Below, in pieces: positions 12,291 through 24,261 of a stretch of 64,000 nt of DNA (its first letter is position 1; the number at the start of each line of letters is the position of its first letter). A model generated the notes under the pieces. The model was not told the origin of the DNA. It did no database searches and saw only the letters and a program-made list of their open reading frames with translations. The DNA lies in assembly GCF_963576615.1 (NCBI RefSeq), contig NC_088709.1:14955264-15019263 (forward strand), read 5' to 3'. The DNA is from Watersipora subatra. Lineage: Eukaryota; Bryozoa; Gymnolaemata; Cheilostomatida; Watersiporidae. Both the position numbers and the translations under genes were made by a program.

Positions 12291-14496
12291 TTACTGTTTA
12301 CAAATTCAACTTCATGTAAAGTTTAACTAACGGAGGAAATTTGTCAACACTTGGAAACAATCTAAACTTACCCGGAGTAGCTAGAGCCCGCAAATAATTG
12401 TTTCCATGAGAGTTTATCAAGTTTATATTGAGTAAAGGGAATATTCTATAGTCCCTTGATCTATCTCCTTGATATAAATTAGCTTAATAGGTATTACTCT
12501 GCAGTATTTGGTAAAATGGCACACGTACCGCATTTTATGCTTCATGGCAATGTTTAATCGGTTGACATGGTAACCAAATGTTAAGGTATTTCTGTGTGTT
12601 CAATCAATAAAATACAACTGAAATATGAGGTCTAATACCATTGTAGATCCTTAATAACTTTAGCTACAGTATTATGACTGAAAAAATAAAACAGAGGAGA
12701 GCTTATGAACTGCCAATTTGCTGATAATATTTGTTTATGTATTGTTTGTATAACAAAATATTTTTTTGGACATTTGAACTGTCGGACATTGACAAGAAAA
12801 ACATTGAATCAGATCTGGCTGCATACCAGAATCACTTTACTCTGAAAGTGAAAGAGGAGGTCACTGTGAGTTCTACAGTTACATAAAGCATGAGGATGAG
12901 TTATCTGGTAGGTTCCTATCAACTTTAAAAGAACTATTGGTCAAAGGCAACTTTCATACATGTGAGGATGTAAGGCACGCTGATGCAGAATAGTTTGGGG
13001 AGAACTGTTCCAGCTGTTATATTGAAAAAGAGTGATCGCATAAGCTAAAAGGACTGCAAACCGGTTGTGCAAGTCCTAAAGACTGTTTCTTTAAACTCAG
13101 AAAATTTAACAGTATGCAAAATCAAATCTAAATTTGCCAAATTTAGAAATTCAATGGATTAGGTCTACCCTATCATCCATGTGTTCAAGCTATGCAGGTA
13201 TCTGTGAGCTTGTTTTGATGCTACTAAAAAGAACCAGTTCATCAAGAGAGAAAACTTTACCTTCCATTATATTTTTTTGAAGTTGTCTTACTCACATGAG
13301 CTTGACAGAAAAAGCGATTTTTTACAACTTTCGCGACGCCTTTTTGCTGATACCAGTTTTTGAAGTTTCCATATGGATTTTTTGCACCAGAGATTTATAA
13401 CAAAATGGTTAGTGAACTGTGGTTCTTAAATACAAATCGAGGATATTTAGCGTAGGTAGGCTTCAAAGTCTTCGCTAGCCATCCATGGTTGCCGTGCCCT
13501 AAAAAAGCAATCATTTAGTACTACTAGCATTTTGTAAGTTGATTGTTGTAGTAGAAGTTGACAGCTTTTTGTACTAAATATATTACATAGAAAACAGTTC
13601 CTGGTTTTCTGCCAACTTTCAGTATACATTATGTTTTCATGGATGCATATGATTTGCAAATTTGAGCCAGTCCGCAAATTAACTGCATCATGGAAATGGT
13701 ATGAATCCGCAAGCTAAGCGAATTTTGCGATTCGCAAAACTTTATTGAATTCATTACGCTTGCGAATGATGAAAACAGAACTTGCGAATGATGCGCATTA
13801 AAATATCGCGCCAGCTATTCAATTTTAAATATTTTCAATACTTCCGTCGTCCTTTGTCGATGGAGTTTCACGTGTTGGCATCGCTGACACGTGAGTCGCT
13901 AGCTGCATCGCTAATTATTAACTGATAGCGTACACTTCCTTACCTTTTTAACAAGGCGCAGAAGTCAATCCGCATCATTCAAATGTCCATAGAAACACTT
14001 AATTCGCATGGTAACGCAACTTGCAGACAACTCCAAATTTACATGATGAGCTTCGTGCTCGTCATGGAAACATAGTGATAGACACACGCTTTAAAACCTC
14101 TATTTTAATGCCATGGCGCTCTATGTTTCAACGCCTCTCCTGCAGTGGCATTTTATTGAGGGTGACGTTGTATTTCTCAAATAGCTCATCAGAATTTTGG
14201 AATGCTAAATTTAACTCTTTTATGGGCAAAGGGAATGTTGTCATATTTTGTACACTCCTTCGAGCGGAGTGACATTAAACCTTTTGGGTGCAATAAATCT
14301 GATATAACTTAGCTCTAACTTGTCATAGATCTCTAAATAGATATACATCGGGAAGCTGGAAATATTTCTATCAGCTGATACCTATTGCTTGCAATTCACT
14401 TGTGATCATATAGCCTGCGTTGCAATTTGCAGAGCTTTCAATTTTCTGTTGCATTCTAAATTTGAAGGCATATTTTTATTTTATAATTACAGTATA
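12291..14496. other. Intergenic sequence, no gene recognised
   Basis: No supported gene. Short open frames here (13447-13677, 14021-14272) show no domain-like content. The stretch 13670-14030 has repeated gcgaat/attcgc motifs suggesting a decayed inverted-repeat element without clear ends. Confidence 0.4.
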
Positions 14497-14860
14497 CTAG
14501 CCAAGTTTCCAGCATTGCACAGTTATTATACAGCTTATAAATAGTGACAGGTAATGTAGCTGTCATTGGCTAATTTGAGTAAGCTAGTACATGTATATGT
14601 ATTGCTAAACTTACTGTTAAGGGCCGTGAGAGCAAGCTTTAGTGACATTGCGCGTAACACTGAGTCGCTATATGTATTTTAACCCAGATAATGACTATCT
14701 GCCCAGTGAATCCATGGTATCTTGTGTTGCTTATTGGGTTATATTGTCACCTTGTGAACGGGAGGTTCCGAGATCAAGTCCTCTGTAATAAGGATTTTTC
14801 GTTGCTAGATTGTAATTGCTTCAACTGGACATACGGTGCACAAAAAGACAAACACTGAGA
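14497..14860 (-). mobile_element. Non-autonomous Helitron, 364 bp
   Basis: On the minus strand it begins TCTCAGTGTTTGTC after ATATATAAA and ends with GTGCAATGCTGGAAAC then CTAG next to T. The interior order matches the copies at 30105 and 31331, including a tRNA-like segment read on the opposite strand (plus strand: gggaggttccgagatcaag). No target duplication, as expected for Helitrons. Confidence 0.65.
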
Positions 14861-15111
14861 TTTATATATATATAAATTTAATATTGTTGTATTAAAGCTC
14901 ATTGCACTCATTGATATGTTTGCCACAGTTTGCAGGCAAAACTGACTTTTATGTGCAGTAGAAGAGGAGTTATGAGCCTCGATTCATTGTAAACTGACTT
15001 TAGATAACCACAATGGTGCTAGCAAATAAGATGCTATAAGCCTGCAAATTTATACGTTATATAATAATAACAATCTATCAAACAGGCCCATAATAATAAC
15101 AATCTATCAAA

Positions 15112-15867
15112 CAGGCCCGTATTCCCTGGAGCGGCTCCGCCGGCTGAGCTGCCTCAACTTTTTAGTGCTTTTTTGCCTCTATAAGTACTAAGAATTGCAG
15201 TCTAAGCTCATTCACTTGGAATTTCCTACCACCAATTTACTAGCAACTAGCGTTCTAATGTCTCCGTGGTGGTCTCGCCAAATGTGTGATCTTGTGAGAA
15301 TTTGTTAAGATTTGGAAACTGAACTTTATTGCTTATAGTGGGGGTGTGAAGAAGACCCCCAAACTTGCATTTTCCTTATCATAACATAATCGAATCAAAA
15401 CATCGATGAGGAGAGCAGGCTCGTCTACGTAATCTTCTAATATTACACATATATAAAGATGTTGAAATAGATACAGAATCAGTTGTGAAAGACTATTGCC
15501 AAGGACACATTGACAGAACAAGAACTATTGCAATAAAAAATTAATAGCTCTTATTCTGTCAATGTCCCTTACAGAAATCTGCTGTGTCAAGAGTTTTATA
15601 TCGTAATTTTATTCGTTGAATAAAAAAAGTTTTGCCTTCTATGAACTATAAACAATAATTATATCTATGTAGATTTTGATGCTTACAATTGATTGCATTT
15701 ATGCATACTTTGAGGGTTGTTGATCTTTAAAAAGTCCAGAGCTTTGGGGCGCTGCCCCAAACCCTGTTGGGGGGCTTACACTGCCCCCCAAACCCTCAGG
15801 TTTTTATAGATGCCTCTAGTCGCCTGGCATTTGCTGCCCCAACTTCTAATCAGGGAATACAGGCCTG
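15112..15867. mobile_element. Non-autonomous hAT element with 8-bp target duplication
   Basis: Terminal inverted repeats CAGGCCCGTATTCCCTG (left) and CAGGCCTGTATTCCCTG (right, complement) bound 756 bp. The exact 8-bp duplication CTATCAAA lies at 15104-15111 and 15868-15875. No transposase frame inside. A 30-bp tandem duplication of the left junction (15061-15120) copies the target site plus the first bases of the TIR. Confidence 0.92.
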
Positions 15868-16539
15868 CTATCAAATGCTACAAACATATACTCAAGAATA
15901 AGTGACATAAACAAACCATAATTACAATACATGCAGAAACAAAAATTAACATTTTTGAAACAAAAATATTTGCATCCTTTGCTCAGCAAATTGCAGTCTG
16001 ATTGTTGCTTTCAGATGGAATCATTTCATCTTCTTCTGGCTGTTCATTGCCTTCTACATGTATATTGTTTTTTGACCTCATTCCATTTTCTGCACTGCTG
16101 AACTAGCAGAGATTAGCATGCAAACAATTTTTTAGCAGAGCAAAACGTTTACGTGTTGGCATTTAAAAAGTTTTTTTGCAGCAATGATAAACCTTTAGAA
16201 GCATGCACGCTTAGTACAAGCTTAGCCTGAAAATAGCAGTACAAATTCCATCATAATTGTAAATCATATTGTACACACATCGAAGTATTAAGACCGCATT
16301 AAAAAGAAACAACTATTAGCGTGATATATTAATTAACTTTTGCTATGGCATTGGTTTTAAAGTATCAAAAAACCTGTAAACTTTGGAGCTCAAAAACGGA
16401 CTTCGATACTAACAGCTACAACAAAAGAATTGATTGTTATTTATGTAACTGAGTTCTTTATTTATGCTATGTTTGATTATTTTGTAGACACTTTTCTACA
16501 AATTACTCTCTATAATGGATTCGTAAAAATAAGAGAATT

Positions 16540-16672
16540 TCAAAGTGGCACTCAAATAGAGGTGGCGTTCTATTAAACGGTGGCGCTTAATTTTTTAACC
16601 TTTCGCCTATAGTGGCAGTCAATTAGTGGTGGCATTCAAATAAAGATGAAATTCAAATAGAGGTTTTACGGT
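16540..16672 (+). mobile_element. DNA-transposon end (repeat shared with 57466-57618)
   Basis: It carries repeated gtggc(a/g)ttcaaatagag motifs and ends in aatagaggttttacggta. Its complement, TACCGTAAAACCTCTATT, resembles a terminal motif seen in invertebrate DNA elements. A related copy is at 57466-57618. Class uncertain. Confidence 0.5.
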
Positions 16673-18417
16673 ATGTGTATTTACATGGCAGTTCTGTTCT
16701 TTTTAGCAACTCAAGTTTTAAACTTTCTTACCAGTTGCAAAGTTGCTATTCTATTTTTATTTTGCATTTGTCTTTTTTGTTAGCATGGAAATTGTTGCAT
16801 GATTTAACCTATTTTTAAGGTTTTTGTTCCTATTATGAGTTTTTGTCCCGAGCATTGTGAATTGCTTTCACCTTTGACCTTCTTAGCTTTTTAGCATTCG
16901 TCGTTATTCTATCTTCTCAGGTGCTAATGCAATCAACTAATGCATCAGATCAACTATTTGGCACTTTGTGTCTTTCAAAGATGAAAACTGTTTATGACAA
17001 GTTCTTCTATTTTATGCCATTGCCTGAGTTTTCACAACGGGTAATTACCCACTTCTATGCACAACTGCTCTTGGGCTAAAATTTGCAGCTGCGTGATAGA
17101 GATTTTATAAAGCCATAAGTCTTTGTTTAAGAAAAACTGTTAAAAAAAGCTTTACTTTTGCAAACTATAATTTAGCATTACTACTAGCAAAGTTGTCACA
17201 GCAAACCCAAATATAATTCATTAGCAAACAGTCAACTTCAAAATTTTACCTTGTTAGCATAACTTCCTTGTTATCCAAAACTTCTTCCCCATTTGTTAGA
17301 TTATTAGAGATGGCCTGGATAGATTGTTGCTAGGTGTACATATATTGCTGCTTGAGTAGTCAGGGTAATCTAAGTTCAAAAAGCTTTAAAGAAATAAAAA
17401 ACTGATTGATCATCTCATCACTGAACGTTGTGTCTTACTCTTGGCATCTAGTACTCTCAGCCCAGGCTTTAGATATGCATCAGTAACATTTAGATCAATG
17501 GATTGGGCAGAGTATGTGAGCTTTCTACACATGAAGTTGCCTTCTCTCTTCCAAAATTGGGCTATAACATAAGTTTCATACAGAGAAAGTAAACACTTGC
17601 GTTAACTCAAGCTTCTTAGAAAAGAGAAAGATAACATCCTGAGACACACAAAATTAACAACGTGGTATTTACACGAGAATATTAGATTGAAGAATCACTG
17701 ATAAAGTTACTAAATATAAACACTCATTTTTGTTACAGTGTTCCAAACAGTTAAATCAACAACTATGTTGATAAAACACTCAGCTACAGTAAGTAGAGAA
17801 AGAATATGTACATGGACATGTCTATAGAACACACAAGCAGACGTATTTAATGCTGTTGCTAGCTTACTTATTGTGTTCTCTTTGCTAATCTCTGTATTTA
17901 TCCTCATTCTTCTGGTTTCTGGACAGATTACTTGATGGTGAGTCCAACGGGGAACTGGAATACATTTTAGATGTGAGAAACGGAAACAATGACATGTTGA
18001 ATAGATTAACAAGAAATTGTCACTTTCTGTTTGAAATTATACGAATGACTTAGTATGGTTCTTTTACTCTAGTGTTTAAATTATTGTAGTTTTCATATAG
18101 ACTGCATAGTTTAGGAACACAAACAGTTTTAAAAGGATACTCCAATAACAATAGAAAAAAGCTATTTTGTTTTAAGATCAAGGACATCTGTCAGTACTCA
18201 TTTATGAAGGCTAGTGTCTGTAAATATTCAAAAATGGGAAGTTGCCTTTAAAATACTACTTTAAAATTATGTGAATTTTTAAATTATGAATTTGAATAAA
18301 TCCGAAAGTTGTTTTAGTTTTTGTAACATAAAACGTTGTTACTATTTGTGGTTATGTAAATCCCAGTGTCTAAGATGTATTAATAAATCTCGCTGTTATT
18401 GTGTGTTTGTCGTTTAT
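16673..18417. other. Intergenic sequence, no gene recognised
   Basis: No domain-like frames and no convincing splice-site pairs. The open frame at 17710-18012 (minus, 100 codons) has no recognisable content. Confidence 0.4.
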
Positions 18418-18660
18418 TTAGGACGTGTGATTGGTGGGTAGTAAGTGTTGTGCGGCATGTGGTGTGTTGTGTATAATGTGTTGTGTGGGGTGTGTTGTGT
18501 GTAGTGTGCTGTATGTGGTATGTAGTGAATGCGTGGTGTGTGACTTGAGGTGCGCGTGGTGTGCAGGGCCCATAACGAGCACCGCGTGTGCAGGGCGTGT
18601 GGGGCCTGCATTTGCGGCGTGCACAACCTCCGCGGCGTGCGTGACCTGCACGGCGTGCAG
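18418..18660. repeat. GT-rich low-complexity tract passing into GC-rich sequence
   Basis: 18431-18560 is made of gtgttgtgtgg-type imperfect repeats. 18560-18660 is unusually GC-rich with repeated gcgtgc motifs. All apparent long frames here come from the repeat composition. Confidence 0.8.
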
Positions 18661-18698
18661 CGCTATTATTGAACACTATACCAGAACTATTATTACAG

Positions 18699-18750
18699 AA
18701 CAAGGTAGCTTAAAACTAGAATAATGGTTCTGGTTTTAAGCTACCTTGTT
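18699..18750. repeat. Near-perfect hairpin
   Basis: Arm 18699-18721 (aacaaggtagcttaaaac...) is repeated inverted at 18728-18750 with one mismatch and a 6-nt loop. A third partial copy of the arm (tagcttaaaaccagaac) follows at about 18753. Confidence 0.85.
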
Positions 18751-18939
18751 TAGTAGCTTAAAACCAGAACTTGTTATGCCAAAATAAGCACGAACTCATC
18801 TGTTACATTTCTAGCCAAATAATGTCAAAGATCAGATATTAATCCCTCAGAGAAATGGTAGATGGTTTACAAATGAATAGCAAAGATAAATTGAAGATGT
18901 TCCAAATGAACATGAATCAGCCCCAACTGTCTAACATAT

Positions 18940-19586
18940 TGTAAAGGCCTGGCCCCGGTAGCTGAGCCAGCCTTACTATCCTAACAAGCCGGTGCAGCCT
19001 GAACTCTGGGCCTTCCCCTCGTCGGCCTGCCTGACACACCTAGTGGTCCGATCAGGCCGTGGCTGTTGCCCAATCTCAGGCTCACTTGGAACACTAACAC
19101 AGCCTGCCCTCTGAGTCCCTATCTTGGCTAGCCTAGGTCCCGGGCTAGCTTACTGTAGGGCTTGATCTCTAATGCTATCGCATCTCTGATCAGGTCCAGT
19201 TGTAGCGTAGCCCAACCCTAGCCTTCCTTAGGTATCTCTCAGGCAGTTCTTATCCGGAGCCAGATCAGTTCTGGTAGAATGGTCCTGTCTAAGCCACTCA
19301 GGCATGCATAAACGTGATCAGTCCGTGTGAGTGGATTTAGTCTATTTATTATATATAATCATGAATACATGTGTAAAACAGCATCAAACAGTATCGAGCT
19401 CGCAATTATCCCCATGAGGTGGCTTGCGCCTCCTCCTTATATACTGGTCTTTCTCCGCCCACTTACATAATAATTACATAACACCTAATTGCGTTGCGGC
19501 AGGCCTGTGTGGCAGGCCTAGATACAAAGTGTTATATAATATGATATAATAGAAAAGCACACATAGGGTTGTAATAATGAACACCA
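18940..19586 (-). mobile_element. Probable solo LTR of a retrotransposon
   Basis: A GC-richer block that, on the minus strand, starts TGGTGTTCATT and ends TTTACA (TG...CA). It has a TATA box (AGTATATAAGG) and, about 100 bp later, AATAAA, the order expected of U3-R-U5. The 4-bp sequence ATAT flanks both ends (18936-18939 and 19587-19590), but this is low complexity. No adjacent gag or pol was found, so it is a solo LTR if the ends are right. Confidence 0.6.
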
Positions 19587-20204
19587 ATATCTAAGGATAA
19601 GAGCATAGCTAGTACGTTTGTCCAGTCCTCCACGCTATGCTATTATAATTATGTGTAAAATAGAATGCTTTTTTGACATAAATTGATTTGGTGGAATAAT
19701 GAAATGCTCACCATTCTCTAGTGTAGCCTTACACTTTATCACTCTCTTTGGCAGACTTTTGTAATCAAACACAAAATTAATTAATCTCAATGTTGGTGAT
19801 GTTGTTTTACACTTAAACAAATGTAGATATAAATCTGTACTTCTAAATTAACTAAACATTGTACTGGTGTTTACAAATAATCAAAGCCCCAGCAATCTAA
19901 CATATCTTATTATAATTAGGTGGAATCTTTGGAGAGCCTACTAACAGTTTCATATAAATTTACAGTTATATCTCACCTTTAAAGGCCTCTTTGTGTAGTC
20001 AGATCTTCTGATTCTGATACTTTATTTGTCTTAGTTTTTATTTTTGATTGTCACAAGTGTTTCCTTTAATCTTTGTAAATATTGACGTCTTCAATGCTGG
20101 GCACTCTGGGTAATACTAGTCCATATTAAGTTTCTATATGCTTTAATTTCCAAATACTTCTGCTATCTGCTCCTAAAGATTGATATTTTTATTATTTTTA
20201 CAAT
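19587..20204. other. Intergenic sequence, no gene recognised
   Basis: AT-rich sequence between the probable LTR and the duplicated block. One short minus frame (19635-19820) has no recognisable content. Confidence 0.35.
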
Positions 20205-21690
20205 TTTTATTAGCTCTCAATTTTGTGATCAGGCGGTTAACACTATTAAAGTTACTGAGTATATTTTAGTTCTGTCATGGCGCATATTGGTAGTTGTAGT
20301 AGTAGTAGTTGGTAGTGCACATATTGGTAGTTGTAGTAGTAGTAGTTGGTAGTGTACGTATTGGTAGTTGTAGTAGTAGTAGTTGGTAGTGTACATATTG
20401 GTAGTTGTAGTAGTTGGTAGTATACATATTGGTAGTTGTAGTAGTAGTAGTTGGTAGTGTACATATTGGTAGTTGTAGTAGTTGGTAGTATACATATTGG
20501 TAGTTGTAGTAGTAGTAGTTGGTAGTGTACATATTGGTAGTTGTAGTAGTTGGTAGTATACATATTGGTAGTTGTAGTAGTAGTAGTTGGTAGTGTACAT
20601 ATTGGTAGTTGTAGTAGTAGTAGTTGGTAGTATACATATTGGTGGTTGTAGTAGTTGGCAGTGTACATATTGGTAGTTGTAGTAGTAGTAGTTGGTAGTG
20701 TACATATTGGTAGTTGTAGTAGTAGTAGTTGGTAGTGTACGTATTGGTAGTTGTAGTAGTAGTAGTTGGTAGTGTACATATTGGTAGTTGTAGTAGTTGG
20801 TAGTATACATATTGGTAGTTGTAGTAGTAGTAGTTGGTAGTGTACATATTGGTAGTTGTAGTAGTTGGTAGTATACATATTGGTAGTTGTAGTAGTAGTA
20901 GTTGGTAGTGTACATATTGGTGGTTGTAGTAGTAGTAGTAGTTGGTAGTATACATATTGGTGGTTGTAGTAGTTGGTAGTGTACATATTGGTGGTTGTAG
21001 TAGTTGGTAGTGTACATATTGGTAGTTGTAGTAGTAGTAGTTGGTAGTATACATATTGGTGGTTGTAGTAGTTGGTAGTGTACATATTGGTAGTTGTAGT
21101 AGAAGTAGTTGGTAGTATACATATTGGTAGTTGTAGTAGTAGTAGTTGGTAGTGTACATATTGGTAGTTGTAGTAGTAGTAGTTGGTAGTATACATATTG
21201 GTGGTTGTAGTAGTTAGTAGTATACATGTTGGTAGTTGTAGTAGTAGTAGTTGGTAGTGTACATATTGGTAGTTGTAGTAGTTGGTAGTGTACATATCTT
21301 TCTTAAAGCTGGAAACAAAGCTTTAGCTGTTTGTGCAAATTCTATGCTGTTTTTTATTATGCATATACACCAGAAGCCAATCCATAATTTTGAAATAATC
21401 TTTAAATCTTTTATTAGAATTTTCTGCAAATGAACGTTGCAAGTAATGAGCACGCATAATTTTTATTAGCTCTCAATTTTGTGATCAGATGGTTAATTAT
21501 ATTAAAAATACTGAGTATGTTTTTAGTTTTGCAATTACACATATTGGTAGTTTACATATTTTCCCTAAACTTTAAACTAAAATTTTTTAGCTGTTTGTGC
21601 AAATTTTCTGCAGTTCTATTGTTTTTGAATTTTCAATCCATAATTTTGAAATTTTTAACACTTCTACCTGACTTTTCTGTAAATGAACTT
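20205..21690. repeat. Direct duplication, one copy with an expanded minisatellite
   Basis: The block ttttattagctctcaatttt...tgatcag...ggttaa...ctgagtat...ttttagtt occurs at 20205-20275 and again at 21457-21530. The flank after the repeat (agctgtttgtgcaaatt, ccataattttgaaat) is also present twice (21325-21400 and 21590-21655). The left copy holds about 1 kb of minisatellite. The right copy has only a single acacatattggtagtttaca at the same place. Confidence 0.8.
20280..21297. repeat. Minisatellite, about 30 copies of a 31-40 bp unit
   Basis: The unit contains gtacatattggtagttg, then a variable (tag)n run, then ttggtagt. Unit length varies with the number of tag triplets (31, 37, 40 bp). Three overlapping minus-strand frames of 294-347 codons (rich in YYYYNYQ, TTTTTNM) are products of the repeat. 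Confidence 0.95.
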
Positions 21691-21699
21691 TTTAAGTAA

Positions 21700-22411
21700 T
21701 GAACACCTAACTCAACTTATAGTTCTATCTTCCAATTTGGGTCAATTCGCCGACTTTTAATCAAAGTTCAACTGAGGTGAGCGTGTTATGAACTTGTTGG
21801 GTCTATAAAGCCAACAAGTACTTATCACTTACTACAATCCTAATCAGCAAATTTTAGGTATGCTTTAAAACTGGACAGAGATGTGTATTTCAACTGGACC
21901 CACAGAAGTGCTGACTGATGAAAATGCTGGTGCTGCCGAGCAGATTCAGTTTGGTGTTTACCTGCGCCTTGGTGACACAAACTCAATAGGCCTTTATACA
22001 ATCAGCTTAACTGGGTTGTTAATTATAGACTCTGTGTCCCACACAGGTATTTCAAAGCAGTCCGGATGTTCCTTTTATTTGTGAGTGAGCCAAATCTCCA
22101 CCTCCAGATATTATATCTTTGACTCCCCTAGACATATGTATAGACATAGACATGTGTATTCAGAAATATTTATTATTTTTGCGTTCTATTATATGAATGG
22201 CATACAAAAAATCAGAGTAAATTTTGCTCAAGTATAACAAGAGCGACTGATCACATAGACAAATAAGTTAAGTAAGTATATGTGAGTAACATTTGCATCA
22301 GAGAAGTCGCCATCCTAATAAAAAGTGCCAAACTCAAAGATCACATCGCTCTCTTTTTACATTTGATGCTGTATCTTTGATGTTTGGTAAAAACATTATC
22401 ATCACTAGTAC
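21700..22411. other. Intergenic sequence with one short unassigned frame
   Basis: A 67-codon plus-strand frame at 21881-22084 (contains GAAEQIQFGVYLRLGDTN) has a more protein-like composition than its surroundings, but no family is recognised and no splice partners are evident. It could be an isolated decayed exon or chance. Confidence 0.25.

Positions 22412-22488
<77 letters not shown>
22412..22488. repeat. CAT/ATC trinucleotide microsatellite, about 25 copies
   Basis: An uninterrupted trinucleotide run flanked on both sides by atcactagta, giving a near-symmetric setting. It accounts for the poly-isoleucine frame across it. Confidence 0.97.
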
Positions 22489-22759
22489 CTAGTATTCATG
22501 AGAAAATAAATTTTAGTTAAAAGTTTGTGGCTTCATGAGGCTGCTAACATTTAATGTGGATCTCAAAAAGATTAGATACCATCAGCGTGCAGAATAATAA
22601 AAAACAGTTCTGTATTATTGATTATCTCTAAAAAACAAGCATAGCTTTAGATAATCTATGATTCATAAAACGATGATGGGGCTCAAAGGAAGGTTCTCAG
22701 TGTAGGTTTAAAATGAGGCACCCCAATCACCAGTTCCAGCAGCTTGTCTACTCACACAC

Positions 22760-24095
22760 TTAGTGATTATAACACAGTGTTTGGGAGTATTATTGCTGCT
22801 CCCCATTTTGGTAAGTTAAAAAACTTCAAGCAATCATTAGCAATCATCTCGGGAGTTATCCTCACAATGTGATTAAAGATTTTTTTGTTGACTTACAAAT
22901 GATTTCAGTTGACTGCCTGATTCAAGAGCATTCTAAATTACGAACCATAATTTCTCTGTGAACTCTACTTCAATTAATTGGAACAAAATTGAGAGTTGTT
23001 TTTTCTTGTCAGACATGAACCTCTCAAACTTGAAAGCAGGAATAGAAGAGCCATGTTGTCTCATGATGTCTACGTAGTGGTGGCAAGACACTGCATAGTT
23101 CATGACAAATGCAGCAAACAAAGTATGGAGCGAACTAGACTCTTTGCATGTCATCCACTGAGCATGCTCTCTGGTTAAATAGCAGCGATTATATTCTGAG
23201 TTTATAGATATTATTTTGGAGAACAATTTAGACAGCAAAGTGCTGCCTGCGACCAGGCTACATATTGTTGTTGCTAGCTCCTGTCCTTCAATGGCCTCAA
23301 ACAATAAAGTTGTACCTGTGGCATCACATTTCTATACATAATTATTATCTTTATCTGTGGGAACATCTCCGTCATCAAGTCAAAATCAGCGAATGCATTA
23401 AAGGGTGGTGATTTAATGGCAATAATATCAGCTCGCTACAAGGTTGACTTCAAGGTCATACAAACAAGACTCCGGACAGCGCTCGGTACTGTTTTATTGT
23501 TCTTACATCATGCTTATTAGAGAGTTTGTAGTCTCTAAAGGAGTGAAGTAAAGCTGTAAAAGTCATAGGCTCTGACATTGCCACAGCATCAGGGAAAGAG
23601 TTGAAAACTTGGGCTAGGGCTGTAGAGCCGCACCTTCCTGTGTGGTATATCCACAGAACTTTGGCTTTAGTCGGAGGAATGGATGAGGCTAGCTTATTGA
23701 ATGGGACTGTTGGCATCACAATGATGTATTCCGCTTCTTCGAACACAGCATCAAATAAAAATGACCATCTGTTCATATCATAAACATCAACATCTCTCTT
23801 AGGTACACTGAACAATACATATTCTGTGCTAACACTCAGTATCGCGATGTGTCTTTGTAGAGCGAATTCTGGATGTACTAATTTCACATGAGAAGTTAAT
23901 AAGTGACGTAACTGCGGCATAATTGGATGCAGCATCCTTGACGTTGACCACACTTTAAGAAGTTGAGCTGATGTTCCATAGTTCTCTAAATTCTTGCTAG
24001 CCTCTATATGTCTATGCACTCCAGTAATTCTCCAGGAAAGACTCTGCCAGCAGGTGAGAATGAAGTGTGCTATAAGATGGATGGAATAGCGCAGA
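22760..24095 (-). pseudogene. Sulfotransferase-like pseudogene (paralogue of 26635-28050)
   Basis: This ~1.34-kb block matches 26630-27966 along its length in the same orientation. The N-terminal half is open (23456 to about 24095) and keeps the PAPS-binding P-loop IYHTGRCGSTALAQVF. A one-base loss near 23483 (gactccggacagc versus gactttggaacagc) shifts the frame. A second lesion near 23285-23310 replaces 36 bases with 38, and the 3' quarter has in-frame stops (after KLWFVI near 22935). The RDV motif of the intact copy reads RNV here, so a putative cofactor-binding aspartate is also lost. Homology ends at about 24095, where the 5' end of the intact copy is replaced by unrelated sequence. It is a tandem duplicate that has decayed. 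Confidence 0.9.
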
Positions 24096-24261
24096 GTATC
24101 AATCCTTATATAATGTATAAATACATGCATGTAGATTAGTATTATTGATTAATAGAATAGATTTTATTACAAACTATGAATTTGTATTTTTATATGAGCA
24201 ATCTCTCATGTTTTTTAATCCTACTTTTTGCTATTTGAGTTAGAATTCTGCAATATGTTGC

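Noticed and set aside
18431-18724. Cys/Val-rich 97-codon frame and its antisense frames
   Set aside because: Caused by GT-rich low-complexity sequence that is open in several frames on both strands.
20229-21295. Three overlapping minus-strand frames of 294-347 codons (Tyr/Thr-rich repeats)
   Set aside because: All are translations of one minisatellite in different frames. There is no start context, domain or codon signal, and the paralogous locus lacks the array.
22293-22520. 75-codon frame with poly-isoleucine
   Set aside because: Translation of the CAT/ATC microsatellite.
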